A DNA stretch of 64,000 bases from Oscillospiraceae bacterium (lineage in GTDB: Bacteria; Bacillota; Clostridia; Oscillospirales; Oscillospiraceae): assembly GCA_017432615.1 (NCBI GenBank), contig JAFRIV010000047.1:33715-97714 (forward strand). Reading direction: 5' to 3'. Both the position numbers and the translations under genes were made by a program. Positions 43,452-53,013 of this stretch are shown one piece after another (the stretch's first letter is position 1; the number at the start of each line of letters is the position of its first letter). The notes below the pieces were generated by a model, which was not told where the DNA came from, made no database searches, and worked only from the letters and a program-made list of their open reading frames with translations.

Positions 43452-44330
43452 GTGATCAAAAGCATGACAGGGTACGGCAGCGCCAAGGGAGACGCAGCCG
43501 GATTTGAAGTGAGTGTGGAGCTGAAAAGCGTCAACAACCGGTATTTGGAGACCTCTGTCCGCCTGCCCAGAAGCTTTCTCTTCGCCGAGGAAGCCGTAAA
43601 AAACACAGTAGCCCGCCATATTACCAGGGGAAAAGTGGATGTCTTCCTCACCATCAATGCCGCGGCAGTCAGCGATGTGACGGTGGCCGTCAATGAACCG
43701 CTGCTGAAAGGATATGTGGAGGCGGTAAAGCGGGCTGCCGAGGAATACGGGCTGCCGAATGACCTCACTGCCAGCAGTGCGGTGCGTTTCCCGGACGTGT
43801 TGTATGTAGAACGCAATGAGCTGGATGCCGAAGCCCTGACGGAAGGGATCTGTGCCGTGGTGGACAAAGCCCTCTCCGATTTCGACGCCATGCGGCTGCG
43901 GGAGGGGGAAAAGCTTATGGAAGATGTGCTCTCCCGCCTGCAGACGATCGACCGATATGTTTCTACCATAGAAAAGGAAGCCCCGGCTACAGCACAGCGC
44001 TATCGTGAAAGGCTGGAGCAGAAGATGAAGGAAGTCCTTTCCGGTACCGGCATTGATCAGGACAGGATCCTGGCTGAAGCCGCCATCTTTGCCGACCATA
44101 TTGCCGTAGATGAGGAAACGGTCCGCCTGCGCAGCCATATGGCGCAGCTGGACGGAATGATCCGGGGCGAGTCTCCGGTGGGAAGAAAGATCGATTTTCT
44201 GGTACAGGAGTTTAACCGGGAGGCCAATACCATCGGATCCAAGTGCCAGAATTCCGACATTGCGCACACGGTGGTCGATCTCAAATCCGAGATCGAGAAG
44301 ATCCGCGAGCAGATCCAGAATATCGAATGA
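43452..44330 (+). CDS. yicC: YicC-family endoribonuclease-like protein
   Basis: About 292 residues, cytoplasmic. The N-terminal signature is [20 protein letters not shown] and [19 protein letters not shown]. The C-terminal block [35 protein letters not shown] is the DUF1732 part. I chose GTG 43452 because homologues begin [12 protein letters not shown] 43443, overlapping cdaR, is possible. YicC members are RNases that affect sRNA stability in enterics, and the role in Firmicutes is less clear. It overlaps remA by four bases. Confidence 0.9.
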   Translation: MIKSMTGYGSAKGDAAGFEVSVELKSVNNRYLETSVRLPRSFLFAEEAVKNTVARHITRGKVDVFLTINAAAVSDVTVAVNEPLLKGYVEAVKRAAEEYGLPNDLTASSAVRFPDVLYVERNELDAEALTEGICAVVDKALSDFDAMRLREGEKLMEDVLSRLQTIDRYVSTIEKEAPATAQRYRERLEQKMKEVLSGTGIDQDRILAEAAIFADHIAVDEETVRLRSHMAQLDGMIRGESPVGRKIDFLVQEFNREANTIGSKCQNSDIAHTVVDLKSEIEKIREQIQNIE

Positions 44331-44605
44331 AGCTGCTCGGGATCGGATTCGGAAACTATGTTTCTCCGGGACATGTGATCTCAATCGTCAGCCCTGACTC
44401 GGCGCCCATTAAACGCCTGGTGCAGGAGACGCGGGACAGAGGGTTGCTGATCGATGCCTCTTTCGGCAGGAGCACCCGGAGCGTGATCATAGCAGACAGC
44501 GGGCATGCCATTCTTTCGGCTCTTGCGCCGGAAGTCCTGGCTGCCAGGCTGGAAGAAAGAAAAGAGGAGAAGCTGGAGGAAGGAAGTGAAAAAACCATTG
44601 GCTGA
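44327..44605 (+). CDS. remA: Extracellular matrix/biofilm regulator RemA (DUF370)
   Basis: A 92-residue DNA-binding protein. [40 protein letters not shown] and [20 protein letters not shown] are the DUF370 core. The C-terminal tail is charged ([11 protein letters not shown]). RemA activates matrix genes in Bacillus and is also found in many Clostridia. It overlaps yicC at its start and gmk at its end. Confidence 0.92.
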   Translation: MKLLGIGFGNYVSPGHVISIVSPDSAPIKRLVQETRDRGLLIDASFGRSTRSVIIADSGHAILSALAPEVLAARLEERKEEKLEEGSEKTIG

Positions 44606-45191
44606 GAGAGGAAAACTGATCGTGGTGTCGGGCCCGTCAGGGGTAGGAAAATCGAGCCTGATCCGCCTGTGTATGGAGATGCGGAATGATCTCTGCTTTT
44701 CCGTCTCTGTCACAACACGCGCAATGCGAACAGGCGAAGCGGACGGAGAGGATTACTTTTTTATCGATGACGCCCGCTTTGAACAGATGGTGGAAGACGG
44801 GGAACTGCTGGAGCATGCACAGTATGTCGGCCATTCTTACGGGACGCCCCGAAGCTTTGTGGAGAAAAAGCAGGCAGAGGGTATCAACGTGGTGCTGGAT
44901 ATCGAAGTGCAGGGAGCAGCACAGGTCCATGCGATGCAGAAAGATGCCGTAATGATCTTTGTCGCGGCTCCAAGTTTCGAAGAGTTGGAGAACAGGCTTC
45001 GCAGCCGCGGCACGGAGTCGGATGAGTCAGTGCGCATGAGGCTCCTTCGAGCCAGACAGGAATGTGAAGAAGCCACGATCTATGATTATCTGATCATCAA
45101 TGATGATCTGAAAACGGCAGCGGAGGAACTCTCGGCCATCATCACCGCTTCACACTGCCGATTTGCCGACCGGGAATCGGTCCTCCATTGA
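44586..45191 (+). CDS. gmk: Guanylate kinase
   Basis: A 201-residue enzyme that turns GMP into GDP. It has Walker [13 protein letters not shown] (near residue 12), [40 protein letters not shown] and [12 protein letters not shown] 44586 has GGAGGAA just upstream and sits inside the remA 3' end, as is common; the longer frame begins at 44505 without a ribosome site. Confidence 0.95.
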   Translation: MKKPLAERGKLIVVSGPSGVGKSSLIRLCMEMRNDLCFSVSVTTRAMRTGEADGEDYFFIDDARFEQMVEDGELLEHAQYVGHSYGTPRSFVEKKQAEGINVVLDIEVQGAAQVHAMQKDAVMIFVAAPSFEELENRLRSRGTESDESVRMRLLRARQECEEATIYDYLIINDDLKTAAEELSAIITASHCRFADRESVLH

Positions 45192-45294
45192 AAACCCGTC
45201 ACAGGTCCCCAAACAGGCAGTTATTCCCCGGATCAGCCGGCAATCGGATGGCGGCCGATCCAACGATTTAAAAGATGTAGGAGTGTTAATTATT

Positions 45295-45504
45295 ATGATG
45301 TTATATCCGCCGGTGGCTGAACTTGTAAGTAAGATCGGCAGCCGTTATCAACTTGTCAACCTTGTTGCACGCAGAGCCAGAGTGCTCGCCATGGAAGCAG
45401 AAGAAAATCAGATCCAGACCGACAGAAAGCCGGTTTCTGAAGCGATCGATGAGGTCTATACCGGGAAACTGACCATACTTCCCAAAGAAGAGGAAAAGAA
45501 ATAA
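45295..45504 (+). CDS. rpoZ: RNA polymerase omega subunit
   Basis: About 69 residues. MLYPPVAELVSKIGSRYQLV and NLVARRARVLAMEAE match omega. It assists assembly of RNA polymerase. The start is ATG 45295 or 45298; the extended frame from 45163 overlaps gmk and is not supported by homologues. The upstream AGGAG lies about 11 bases before the ATG. Confidence 0.93.
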   Translation: MMLYPPVAELVSKIGSRYQLVNLVARRARVLAMEAEENQIQTDRKPVSEAIDEVYTGKLTILPKEEEKK

Positions 45505-45516
45505 CACGGGAGCGCT

Positions 45517-47766
45517 ATGCCGGAGAAGGTTGCAAAAATCGCGGTTTCTGCCGCGACTTACTGGATCGACAAGCCCTATGAATATCGCATCCCGGAGATA
45601 CTGGGGGACGCCGTACAGCCGGGGATGCGCATCAGCGTGCCCTTCTCCGCGGGAAACAGACGCAGCGAAGGGATCGTGCTGGCAGTCTCCGATGTTGCGG
45701 AACATGAAAAGCTGAAGAATGTTACCGCTGTCCTGGACGATGCCCCGCTTCTGACGCAGCAGCAGCTCCAGCTTGCCCTTTTTATGCGGGAGCGTTTCTT
45801 CTGCACGGTATATGAAGCCGTCCGGGCTATGCTACCGGCGGGACTTTGGTTCAATAAGGCCGGGATGCGCCGTGTGAATGACAAAACAGTCACGGTGGCA
45901 AAGCTCGCCATTCCGCCGGAAGAAGCCTCCGATGTCATCGCCCTTCTGGAGCAAAGGACCCCGGCGAGGGCCAGACTGCTGCAGGAACTGCTCCCCTACG
46001 GTGAAATGCCGCTGCGGGAATTGCTCACTTTTACAGGCAGCACCAGGGCAACATTCAACTGCCTGCTGTCCGACGGGTATGTCACGGTATATGAAAGAGC
46101 TGTCCTTGCACTGCCGGATCAATCTTCCGGGGAGCGTGCCGAGCTCCCTGTTTTAAATGAAGAGCAGTGCGCGGCTTTTCAGGAGCTGAAGCATCTGACG
46201 GAAAACCGCGCCTTTTCCACCGCTCTTCTCGAAGGGGTCACCGGCAGCGGGAAGACCAGTGTTTACATTCGCCTGATCGACAGTGTCCTGCAGCGCGGCA
46301 GGACGGCGATCCTTCTGGTGCCGGAAATTGCCCTGACGCCCCAGATGCTGCAGACGTTTTCCTCCTATTTCGGTGAGGAGATCGCCGTGCTGCATTCGTC
46401 TCTTTCCCCGCGGCAGCGTGTGGAGGAGTGGAAACGCCTGAAAACGGGAAGAGCCCATGTGGCCATCGGGACGCGCAGCGCTGTTTTTGCTCCGGTGGAA
46501 GACCTCGGGGTGCTGATCATTGACGAGGAGCAGGAGAGCACCTATCGCAGCGAAAATACGCCGCGATATGATGCCAGAGAAATCGCGCGCTATCGCTGTT
46601 TCAAAGACGGCTGCCTGCTTGTGCTGGGTTCGGCCACGCCGGATCTTTGTACGCGCCATGATGCCGAGAAAGGGAAGATCCGCTTTCTCCGGCTCACAAA
46701 GCGGTATAACGAGATGCATCTGCCGGAAGTCACGGTAGTTGACATGAAGCAGGAGCTCCGTGACGGGAGGGACGGGAATATCAGCCTTTTCCTGCAGGAA
46801 GAGATCCGAAAGAATATCGACTGCGGGGAGCAGAGCATCCTGTTTCTGAACCGCCGCGGTGCACACAAGCTGGTAACGTGCGTGGAGTGCGGCTTCGTCT
46901 ATCAGTGCCCGAACTGCAGTGTTCCGCTGACCTACCACAGTGTAAATAACCGACTCGTGTGCCATTACTGCGGCTTTTCAAGGCGGCTGGATGAAGCCTG
47001 CCCTGATTGCGGAGGGATCTTCAAATTCATCGGCGCAGGCACACAGCTGGTGGAAGAAGAACTGCATGCGGCTTTTCCCGGCACAGAAGTGCTGCGTATG
47101 GATACCGATATGCTGACGGGCAGCACAACACACGAAATGCTGTTTGAACAGTTTCGCAGCCGCAACATCCCGATCATGATCGGCACGCAGATGGTAACCA
47201 AGGGACTAAATTTTGAAAATGTGACGCTGGTGGGGGTCCTTTCCGCGGATCAGAGCCTTTACGCGGGGGACTACCGGGCTTCAGAACGCACCTTTTCCCT
47301 GATCACCCAGGTGATTGGCCGCAGCGGACGCGGCACCAAGCCCGGTCGGGCGGTGATCCAGACCTTTACGCCGCGAAACGAAGTGATCAGGCAAAGCGCC
47401 GCACAGGACTATGAGGCATTCTATGCCTCTGAAATCTTGTTGCGCGGCATCCAAAAAGCTCCGCCTTTTGCCGACCTGCTTGCCGTTACGGCTGTGGGAA
47501 AGGAGGAAGGCGGTGTGGTGCGTGCCTGCCGTACGGTGAAAAGCAGGCTGTCCTCCCTTCTCTCCGATGGGAGAGAATGTGAATTCCTCGGGCCGGTCCC
47601 GCTGCCGGTGATGCGTATCAACAACCGTTATCGTTATCGTATCCTGCTGCGCTGCCGCCTGGACAGGCACATCAGAAGATGCGTGGCGGACACGATCATT
47701 GCCCTGAGTACAGATAAACAGTTTAAAGGGATCTCTTTCTATGCAGATCAGGATCCGGATTATTGA
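45517..47766 (+). CDS. priA: Primosomal protein N' (replication-restart helicase)
   Basis: A 749-residue DNA helicase for replication restart. The N-terminal 3'-end-binding domain (YWIDKPYEYRIPEILGD) is followed by the helicase core with Walker A EGVTGSGKTSVYIRL, Walker B IIDEEQEST (Gln in place of the more usual His), LVLGSATPDL, LFLNRRGAHKLVTC and VIGRSGRGTKPGRAVIQTF. Eight cysteines of two zinc sites lie at CVECGFVYQCPNC and CHYCGFSRRLDEACPDCGG. It is twelve bases behind rpoZ; coaBC, often found here, is absent. Confidence 0.94.
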   Translation: MPEKVAKIAVSAATYWIDKPYEYRIPEILGDAVQPGMRISVPFSAGNRRSEGIVLAVSDVAEHEKLKNVTAVLDDAPLLTQQQLQLALFMRERFFCTVYEAVRAMLPAGLWFNKAGMRRVNDKTVTVAKLAIPPEEASDVIALLEQRTPARARLLQELLPYGEMPLRELLTFTGSTRATFNCLLSDGYVTVYERAVLALPDQSSGERAELPVLNEEQCAAFQELKHLTENRAFSTALLEGVTGSGKTSVYIRLIDSVLQRGRTAILLVPEIALTPQMLQTFSSYFGEEIAVLHSSLSPRQRVEEWKRLKTGRAHVAIGTRSAVFAPVEDLGVLIIDEEQESTYRSENTPRYDAREIARYRCFKDGCLLVLGSATPDLCTRHDAEKGKIRFLRLTKRYNEMHLPEVTVVDMKQELRDGRDGNISLFLQEEIRKNIDCGEQSILFLNRRGAHKLVTCVECGFVYQCPNCSVPLTYHSVNNRLVCHYCGFSRRLDEACPDCGGIFKFIGAGTQLVEEELHAAFPGTEVLRMDTDMLTGSTTHEMLFEQFRSRNIPIMIGTQMVTKGLNFENVTLVGVLSADQSLYAGDYRASERTFSLITQVIGRSGRGTKPGRAVIQTFTPRNEVIRQSAAQDYEAFYASEILLRGIQKAPPFADLLAVTAVGKEEGGVVRACRTVKSRLSSLLSDGRECEFLGPVPLPVMRINNRYRYRILLRCRLDRHIRRCVADTIIALSTDKQFKGISFYADQDPDY

Positions 47767-47777
47767 AAGGAATCGTA

Positions 47778-48275
47778 ATGGCATTACGGAATGTATTGAC
47801 TGAGGAAAACAGCGCGCTGTATAAAAAATCGCGCGCAGTCGTTAAATTTGACGAAAGGCTCCACGTCCTTTTGGACGACATGGCGGAGACGCTGATGCAT
47901 GCCAACGGCGTCGGGCTGGCGGCCCCGCAGGTAGGGGTGCTGCGCCGTGCGGTGCTGGTGATGGAGACCAATGTTCCCGAAGGAGAAGATCCTTATATCA
48001 TCGAACTGATCAATCCGGAGATCATTTCTGCGGAAGGAGAGCAGTGCGGCTCGGAGGGCTGCCTGAGCGTCCCGGATCAGTACGGGCTGGTGAGAAGGCC
48101 CCGGAAAGTGACGGTCCGCGCCCAGGACCGTTTCGGGAAACCTTTTGAAGTGACCGGAGAGGGCCTGACAGCGCGCTGTTTCTGTCATGAGCTCGACCAC
48201 CTCGAGGGGATCCTCTTTACCGCTCTCGCCGAGAGGATGCTGACGGAAGAAGAGATCGAAAGCGGAGAGTACTGA
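47778..48275 (+). CDS. def: Peptide deformylase
   Basis: Removes the formyl group from new proteins; 165 residues. The three conserved motifs are GVGLAAPQVG, EGCLSVP and HELDHLEG, with Cys and both His as metal ligands. ATG 47778 has AAAGGA six bases upstream; an in-frame start at 47763 overlaps priA and is less likely. It is paired with fmt, as usual. Confidence 0.96.
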   Translation: MALRNVLTEENSALYKKSRAVVKFDERLHVLLDDMAETLMHANGVGLAAPQVGVLRRAVLVMETNVPEGEDPYIIELINPEIISAEGEQCGSEGCLSVPDQYGLVRRPRKVTVRAQDRFGKPFEVTGEGLTARCFCHELDHLEGILFTALAERMLTEEEIESGEY

Positions 48276-48277
48276 GC

Positions 48278-49189
48278 ATGAGAATCGTTTTTATGGGAAC
48301 GCCGGATTTCGCATCCGCTTCCCTGCAGGCGCTGATTTCTGCCGGGCATGAGATCGCCGGCGTTTTTACCCAGCCGGACAAAGCCAGCGGCAGGAAAATG
48401 GAAGTGTCTTTCTCTCCTGTCAAACTTTTGGCCCTCGAGCATGATATCCCGGTCTTTCAGCCTGAAAAAATGAGAGACGGCACGGCACTTGCCGCATTGC
48501 AGAGCCTTGCGCCGGAACTTGTCGTGGTGGTGGCTTACGGAAGGATCCTTCCGAAGGAACTGCTGGATGTGCCGCCTCTCGGCACCATCAATGTGCACGG
48601 CTCCCTTCTGCCGCAGTATCGCGGCGCAGCTCCCATTCAGTGGGCAGTGCTCAACGGAGATGAGAAAACCGGTGTGACCACCATGTACCTTGCCGAGGCA
48701 ATGGATGCCGGGGATATCATTTATCAGGAGGAGACGGCAATCGGAGAACAGGAGACCTCCGGGGAACTGTATGAAAGGCTCAAGGAAATGGGCGCGAAGC
48801 TGCTCCTGCGTACGGTGGCGGACATCGCTGCCGGTACGGCACCCCGCTGCGCACAGAACGAGGCCGAAGCCACCTATGTACCCATGCTGGATAAATCCCT
48901 TTCTCCCATTGACTTTTCCAAATCGGCGCGCGGTGTCGTAAAATGGGTCTGCGGGCTGCAGCCCTGGCCGGTGGCCACAGCCAGTCTGGGAGGAGAGACA
49001 CTGAAGATCTTTTCCGCGGAGTGCACCGGCCGCAGCACCGATGCACAGCCGGGGTCTGTCGTTAGCACAGACCGGGGCGGCATCGAAGTGGCGTGCGGCA
49101 GCGGGGAGACCGTGCTTTTCACCGAGGTGCAGGCACCGGGAAAGAAAAGAATGCAGGCAACGGATTATCTCAGGGGGCACAGGCTTTGA
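48278..49189 (+). CDS. fmt: Methionyl-tRNA formyltransferase
   Basis: Formylates the initiator tRNA; 303 residues. It has VFMGTPDFASASLQALISAG at the start, HGSLLPQYRGAAPIQWAVLN with the catalytic Asn-His-Asp region, and the KPQPWP-like C-terminal domain (KWVCGLQPWPVATASL). It follows def by two bases and overlaps the rsmB start. Confidence 0.96.
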   Translation: MRIVFMGTPDFASASLQALISAGHEIAGVFTQPDKASGRKMEVSFSPVKLLALEHDIPVFQPEKMRDGTALAALQSLAPELVVVVAYGRILPKELLDVPPLGTINVHGSLLPQYRGAAPIQWAVLNGDEKTGVTTMYLAEAMDAGDIIYQEETAIGEQETSGELYERLKEMGAKLLLRTVADIAAGTAPRCAQNEAEATYVPMLDKSLSPIDFSKSARGVVKWVCGLQPWPVATASLGGETLKIFSAECTGRSTDAQPGSVVSTDRGGIEVACGSGETVLFTEVQAPGKKRMQATDYLRGHRL

Positions 49190-50304
49190 CACAGACAGCG
49201 CGTAAAACAGCACTTGCCGTGCTCGACCGCTGCTTCGGCAGCAGGGCATGGTCCTCGCAGACGCTCAATGCAGCCATTGCACCGCTGGAAGAGCGGGACC
49301 GGGCTTTCACGACCCGTCTCGTCATGGGCGTGCTGCAGAACTATAAACTGATTGATTATACCGTTGACCATTATCTTACAGGAAATAAAAATCTGGATCT
49401 CACGGTGCGGGATGTACTTCGCCTGGGAGCTTATCAGATCCTCTTCAGCGACAGGATCCCCAACCGCGCGGCGGTGAATGAAAGCGTCAAGCTCTGCAGA
49501 AGTTCCGGTTTTACCAGTGCGGGAGGGCTTGTCAATGCTGTGCTGCGCCGTATCGCGGAATTCGGAATCCCTCCGGTGGAACATCTGTGCATCCGATACA
49601 GCCATCCGGAGTGGTTTGTGCAGAAAATGCTGGCTCTCCACGGGGCTGTTTTTACGGAAGCCCTGTTAAAGGCCAACAATACCGAACCGGAGATCTCCCG
49701 CCATGCCGCCTTTGCGGAAGGGGAGACCTATGTGCAGGATCCTGCCGCCTATGCATCCGTCGCGATGGCACAGCCTGTGCCCGGCAGCAGAGTGCTGGAT
49801 GCCTGCGCTGCCCCCGGGGGAAAGAGCTTTACCGCAGCTGTCCTGATGAAAAACGAAGGCAGCATCCTGTCCTGCGACATCTCCGAAAAGAAACTGGGGC
49901 TGGTCCGCAGCGGAGCCGAGCGCCTCGGCATCTCCATTGTGTCCACCTGCTGCGCCGATGCTTCGGAGCACCGGGCACAGTGGGAGGAAGCTTTTGACCT
50001 GGTCATCGCCGACGTTCCCTGCTCCGGCTTCGGAGTGATCCGCAAAAAGCCGGAGATCCGTTTGAAGTCGGAAAGCGACATTGCCCCCCTTCCTGCGATC
50101 CAGAAGCGCATTGCGCAAAACCTGGCAACCTATGTGCGGCCGGGCGGAACGCTGCTTTATTCCACCTGCACCGTTTTCCCGGAAGAAAATGAAGAAGTAG
50201 CCCACAATATCGAGGGCTTTACCGTCGCAATGGAAAAAACCTTCTGGCCGCATATAGACGGAACGGACGGTTTTTATGCCTGCGTGCTGAAAAAACAGTC
50301 ATGA
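49186..50304 (+). CDS. rsmB: 16S rRNA (cytosine-967-C5)-methyltransferase
   Basis: About 372 residues. The N-terminal NusB-like RNA-binding domain (TARKTALAVLDRCFGSRAWS to residue 140) is followed by the methyltransferase domain: VLDACAAPGGKSFTAAVLM, then DVPCSGFGVIRKKPEIR and YSTCTVFPEENEEV with the two active-site cysteines. The start is TTG 49186 inside the fmt stop region, with GGGGG about nine bases upstream; the longer frame from 49093 is unlikely. Confidence 0.93.
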   Translation: MTQTARKTALAVLDRCFGSRAWSSQTLNAAIAPLEERDRAFTTRLVMGVLQNYKLIDYTVDHYLTGNKNLDLTVRDVLRLGAYQILFSDRIPNRAAVNESVKLCRSSGFTSAGGLVNAVLRRIAEFGIPPVEHLCIRYSHPEWFVQKMLALHGAVFTEALLKANNTEPEISRHAAFAEGETYVQDPAAYASVAMAQPVPGSRVLDACAAPGGKSFTAAVLMKNEGSILSCDISEKKLGLVRSGAERLGISIVSTCCADASEHRAQWEEAFDLVIADVPCSGFGVIRKKPEIRLKSESDIAPLPAIQKRIAQNLATYVRPGGTLLYSTCTVFPEENEEVAHNIEGFTVAMEKTFWPHIDGTDGFYACVLKKQS

Positions 50305-51326
50305 AAGATATCCTGTCCATGCTTCCCGAGGAGATTGCAGAAGACTTTTCCGCCCTCGGCCTGCCGCGGTTTCGTGCAAAACAGGTTACGCAGTGGCTGG
50401 CAAAAGGGGTCGGCAGTTTTGAAGAGATGCAGAACCTGCCGAAGGATCTCCGTATCCGCCTGGCGGGGGAGTATTCCCTTTCCCGCCTGACGATTCTGCG
50501 CAAACAAACTTCCTCGGAAGACGGCACCATCAAGTATCTCTGGGGCCTTGCCGACGGCAACGCTGTGGAGACCGTCGTCATGCGGTATCATTACGGCAAT
50601 ACGGTTTGTGTTTCCACCCAGGTCGGGTGCCGGCAGGGCTGCGCTTTCTGCGCCTCCACCATCGGCGGGCTGGTACGGCAGATGGAACCGTCCGAGATGC
50701 TCAATGAAGTGCTCTGCTCCCAAAACGACAGCGGGGAGGAGATCTCCCACGTCGTGCTGATGGGCACAGGGGAGCCGCTGGATAATTTTGACAATGTCAT
50801 GCGCTTTCTCGCGCTGCTCAACCATCCGGAGGTGTTCAACCTCGGCATGCGGCATATATCGCTGTCGACCTGCGGTATCATCGAGCGTTTTGATGACCTC
50901 GCCGCCCGGGATCTGCAGCTTACGCTTGCCGTCTCCCTGCATGCTCCCGATGATGAGACACGCACCCGCCTCATGCCGGCCAACCGCGGCCGCGGAGTGG
51001 AGGCGCTGATGGAGGCATGCAAAAAGTATTACGAGACCACCGGCAGGCGGGTATCGTTTGAATATGCCATGATCGACGGGGTGAATGACACCGCACGCCA
51101 TGCTCTCCTGCTCAGCAAACGGGCGAGAGAAGTGGGCGCGCATGTGAATCTGATCCCGCTGAACCATGTCGAGGAGTCGCCGTTCAAACCCTCAACGCAG
51201 GGGCATCTGAAAGCATTTGTCCGTACGCTGGAGGAAAACGGCGTAAATGTCACCATCCGCCGCCGGCTCGGCGGGGATATTGATGCCTCCTGCGGCCAGC
51301 TTCGAAGAAAATATGAAAAGCGGTGA
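50301..51326 (+). CDS. rlmN: 23S rRNA (adenine-2503-C2)-methyltransferase
   Basis: A radical-SAM enzyme of 341 residues that methylates A2503 (and some tRNAs). The Fe-S motif is CRQGCAFCAST near residue 113, followed by VLMGTGEPLDNFDNV, SLSTCGIIERFDDLA and the C-terminal active-site Cys in the DASCGQLR end. It overlaps rsmB by four bases. Confidence 0.96.
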   Translation: MKDILSMLPEEIAEDFSALGLPRFRAKQVTQWLAKGVGSFEEMQNLPKDLRIRLAGEYSLSRLTILRKQTSSEDGTIKYLWGLADGNAVETVVMRYHYGNTVCVSTQVGCRQGCAFCASTIGGLVRQMEPSEMLNEVLCSQNDSGEEISHVVLMGTGEPLDNFDNVMRFLALLNHPEVFNLGMRHISLSTCGIIERFDDLAARDLQLTLAVSLHAPDDETRTRLMPANRGRGVEALMEACKKYYETTGRRVSFEYAMIDGVNDTARHALLLSKRAREVGAHVNLIPLNHVEESPFKPSTQGHLKAFVRTLEENGVNVTIRRRLGGDIDASCGQLRRKYEKR

Positions 51327-51330
51327 GTAA

Positions 51331-53013
51331 ATGGGGAGATCCTATACCAGATATCTTGGCACCGTGCTGGATGACCGCTACCAGATCCTCGAAAAAATCG
51401 GGGAAGGCGGCATGTCGATCGTGTTTCGGGCGCTGGACGTCCGCCTCAATCGTGAGGTCGCGGTAAAGATCGTGCGCGACGAGCTGTTCGGCGATGAAGA
51501 GATCCAGCGCCGTTTCTATGCCGAGGCGCATGCCGTCGCCCAGTTTTCCCATCCGAATATCGTGGCCATCTATGACGTCAGCCGCAATGAGGAACGCGGC
51601 TATCTCGTGATGGAGCTTATCTCCGGCATTACGCTGCGTCAGTATCTTGACCGCAAGCAGACGATCCCCTGGAAGCAGGTCTTTTACTTTTCCCGCCAGA
51701 TCGCCGATGCGCTGGACCATGCACATCAGCGCGGCATTATCCACCGGGATATCAAACCGATGAATCTGATGCTCCTGTCGAACGGCTCCATCAAGGTGGC
51801 GGATTTCGGTATTGCGGCCTTTGAAAGCGAGCTGCAGGAGACCCGCGGCCAGGCCTTCGGTTCGCTGCATTATATTGCACCGGAGCAGCTGCGGGGCAAA
51901 AAGGCCGACGCCCGCGGCGATGTTTATTCCCTGGGCGTCACCATGTATGAATTACTGACGGGATACCAGCCCTATGCCGGCGAGACGCCAGCCGAAGTGC
52001 TGCAGAATCAGGAGGCCGGTGCTCCGCTTCCGATGCGCGCATTTGATGTGTCCGTCCCGCCGGAACTGGAACAGATCGTTCTCAAAGCGATGGCAACGGA
52101 TGAAACAAAGCGCTACCGGTCCGCAGCCGAACTGAAGCAGGCTCTCAACGCCCTGGCGGAGATGCTGCGCCGCACCGGCCGCGCGGGTGAAAATACGGCG
52201 CCGATCAAGATCACCGTTTCCCCTTCGGTGGATATTCCCCACCGTGACTATGTCCGTTCCATCCGCCGCGCCAACCGGATCGGATTCTCCCTCGGCAGCT
52301 TTTCTCTTCTGGCAACGGTCGTTGCGGTTTTCGTCTTTCTTTGGAATTTCTGGCTGAGCGACGTGTTCACACAGGCCCAGCGGATGGAACTGCCGAATTT
52401 TGTGGGGTCCAGCTATGAAAGCATTGCCCGTGACGTCTCTCTGACGTCCCGCTACAACTTTTCGGTCAATTATGTGGTGGATACCGCATCCCCTGCCGGC
52501 ACCATCCTTTCCCAGGAGCCGGAAGCAGGCCGCAGCCTGATGATCACAGACAGCGGCATGAATGTGAAACTGAACGTCAGCACCGGCTATGTCCTTACCG
52601 CCGTGCCGAACGTCAACAACCTGAACTACCGTGAGGCCATGCTGGTGCTGCAGAATGCCGGCTTCGAGCCACAGATCAACCAGGTCACTTCCTCCGACGT
52701 GGAGAAGGATCTGGTCATCGCCACAAGCCCGGCTGCGGGGGAACAGATCAGTGCGGGTTCCGCCGTATATCTTACTGTCAGTGCAGGGGCGCAGATCAGT
52801 TATGTGAAAATGCCGAATCTGATCGGCCTTTCGGAGGACGCCGCCATCCTGAAGCTTCAGAATGCGGGGCTGAGCTACGGCGGCAGCGAACGCAAAAGCA
52901 GCGAATACGAGCCGGGCACCGTGATCGCTCAGAGCATCGTCGCTTTCGCCGAGGTGGAAGAGCTGTCGCGCGTCACGCTCACCATTTCATCCGGGCAGGG
53001 GATCTTTTACTGA
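51331..53013 (+). CDS. prkC: PASTA-domain Ser/Thr protein kinase (PrkC/StkP type)
   Basis: A 560-residue membrane kinase. The cytoplasmic kinase domain (1-275) has GEGGMSIVFRA, the catalytic Lys in VAVKIVRD, HRDIKPMN near 138-145, VADFGIAAF and HYIAPEQLRG. A juxtamembrane stretch leads to one helix (about 320-345) and three PASTA repeats outside (near 350-420, 420-490, 490-560), including PNVNNLNYREAMLVLQNAGF and MPNLIGLSEDAAILKLQNAG. It begins four bases after rlmN, so the usual PP2C phosphatase partner is missing from this position. It overlaps rsgA by one base. Confidence 0.94.
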   Translation: MGRSYTRYLGTVLDDRYQILEKIGEGGMSIVFRALDVRLNREVAVKIVRDELFGDEEIQRRFYAEAHAVAQFSHPNIVAIYDVSRNEERGYLVMELISGITLRQYLDRKQTIPWKQVFYFSRQIADALDHAHQRGIIHRDIKPMNLMLLSNGSIKVADFGIAAFESELQETRGQAFGSLHYIAPEQLRGKKADARGDVYSLGVTMYELLTGYQPYAGETPAEVLQNQEAGAPLPMRAFDVSVPPELEQIVLKAMATDETKRYRSAAELKQALNALAEMLRRTGRAGENTAPIKITVSPSVDIPHRDYVRSIRRANRIGFSLGSFSLLATVVAVFVFLWNFWLSDVFTQAQRMELPNFVGSSYESIARDVSLTSRYNFSVNYVVDTASPAGTILSQEPEAGRSLMITDSGMNVKLNVSTGYVLTAVPNVNNLNYREAMLVLQNAGFEPQINQVTSSDVEKDLVIATSPAAGEQISAGSAVYLTVSAGAQISYVKMPNLIGLSEDAAILKLQNAGLSYGGSERKSSEYEPGTVIAQSIVAFAEVEELSRVTLTISSGQGIFY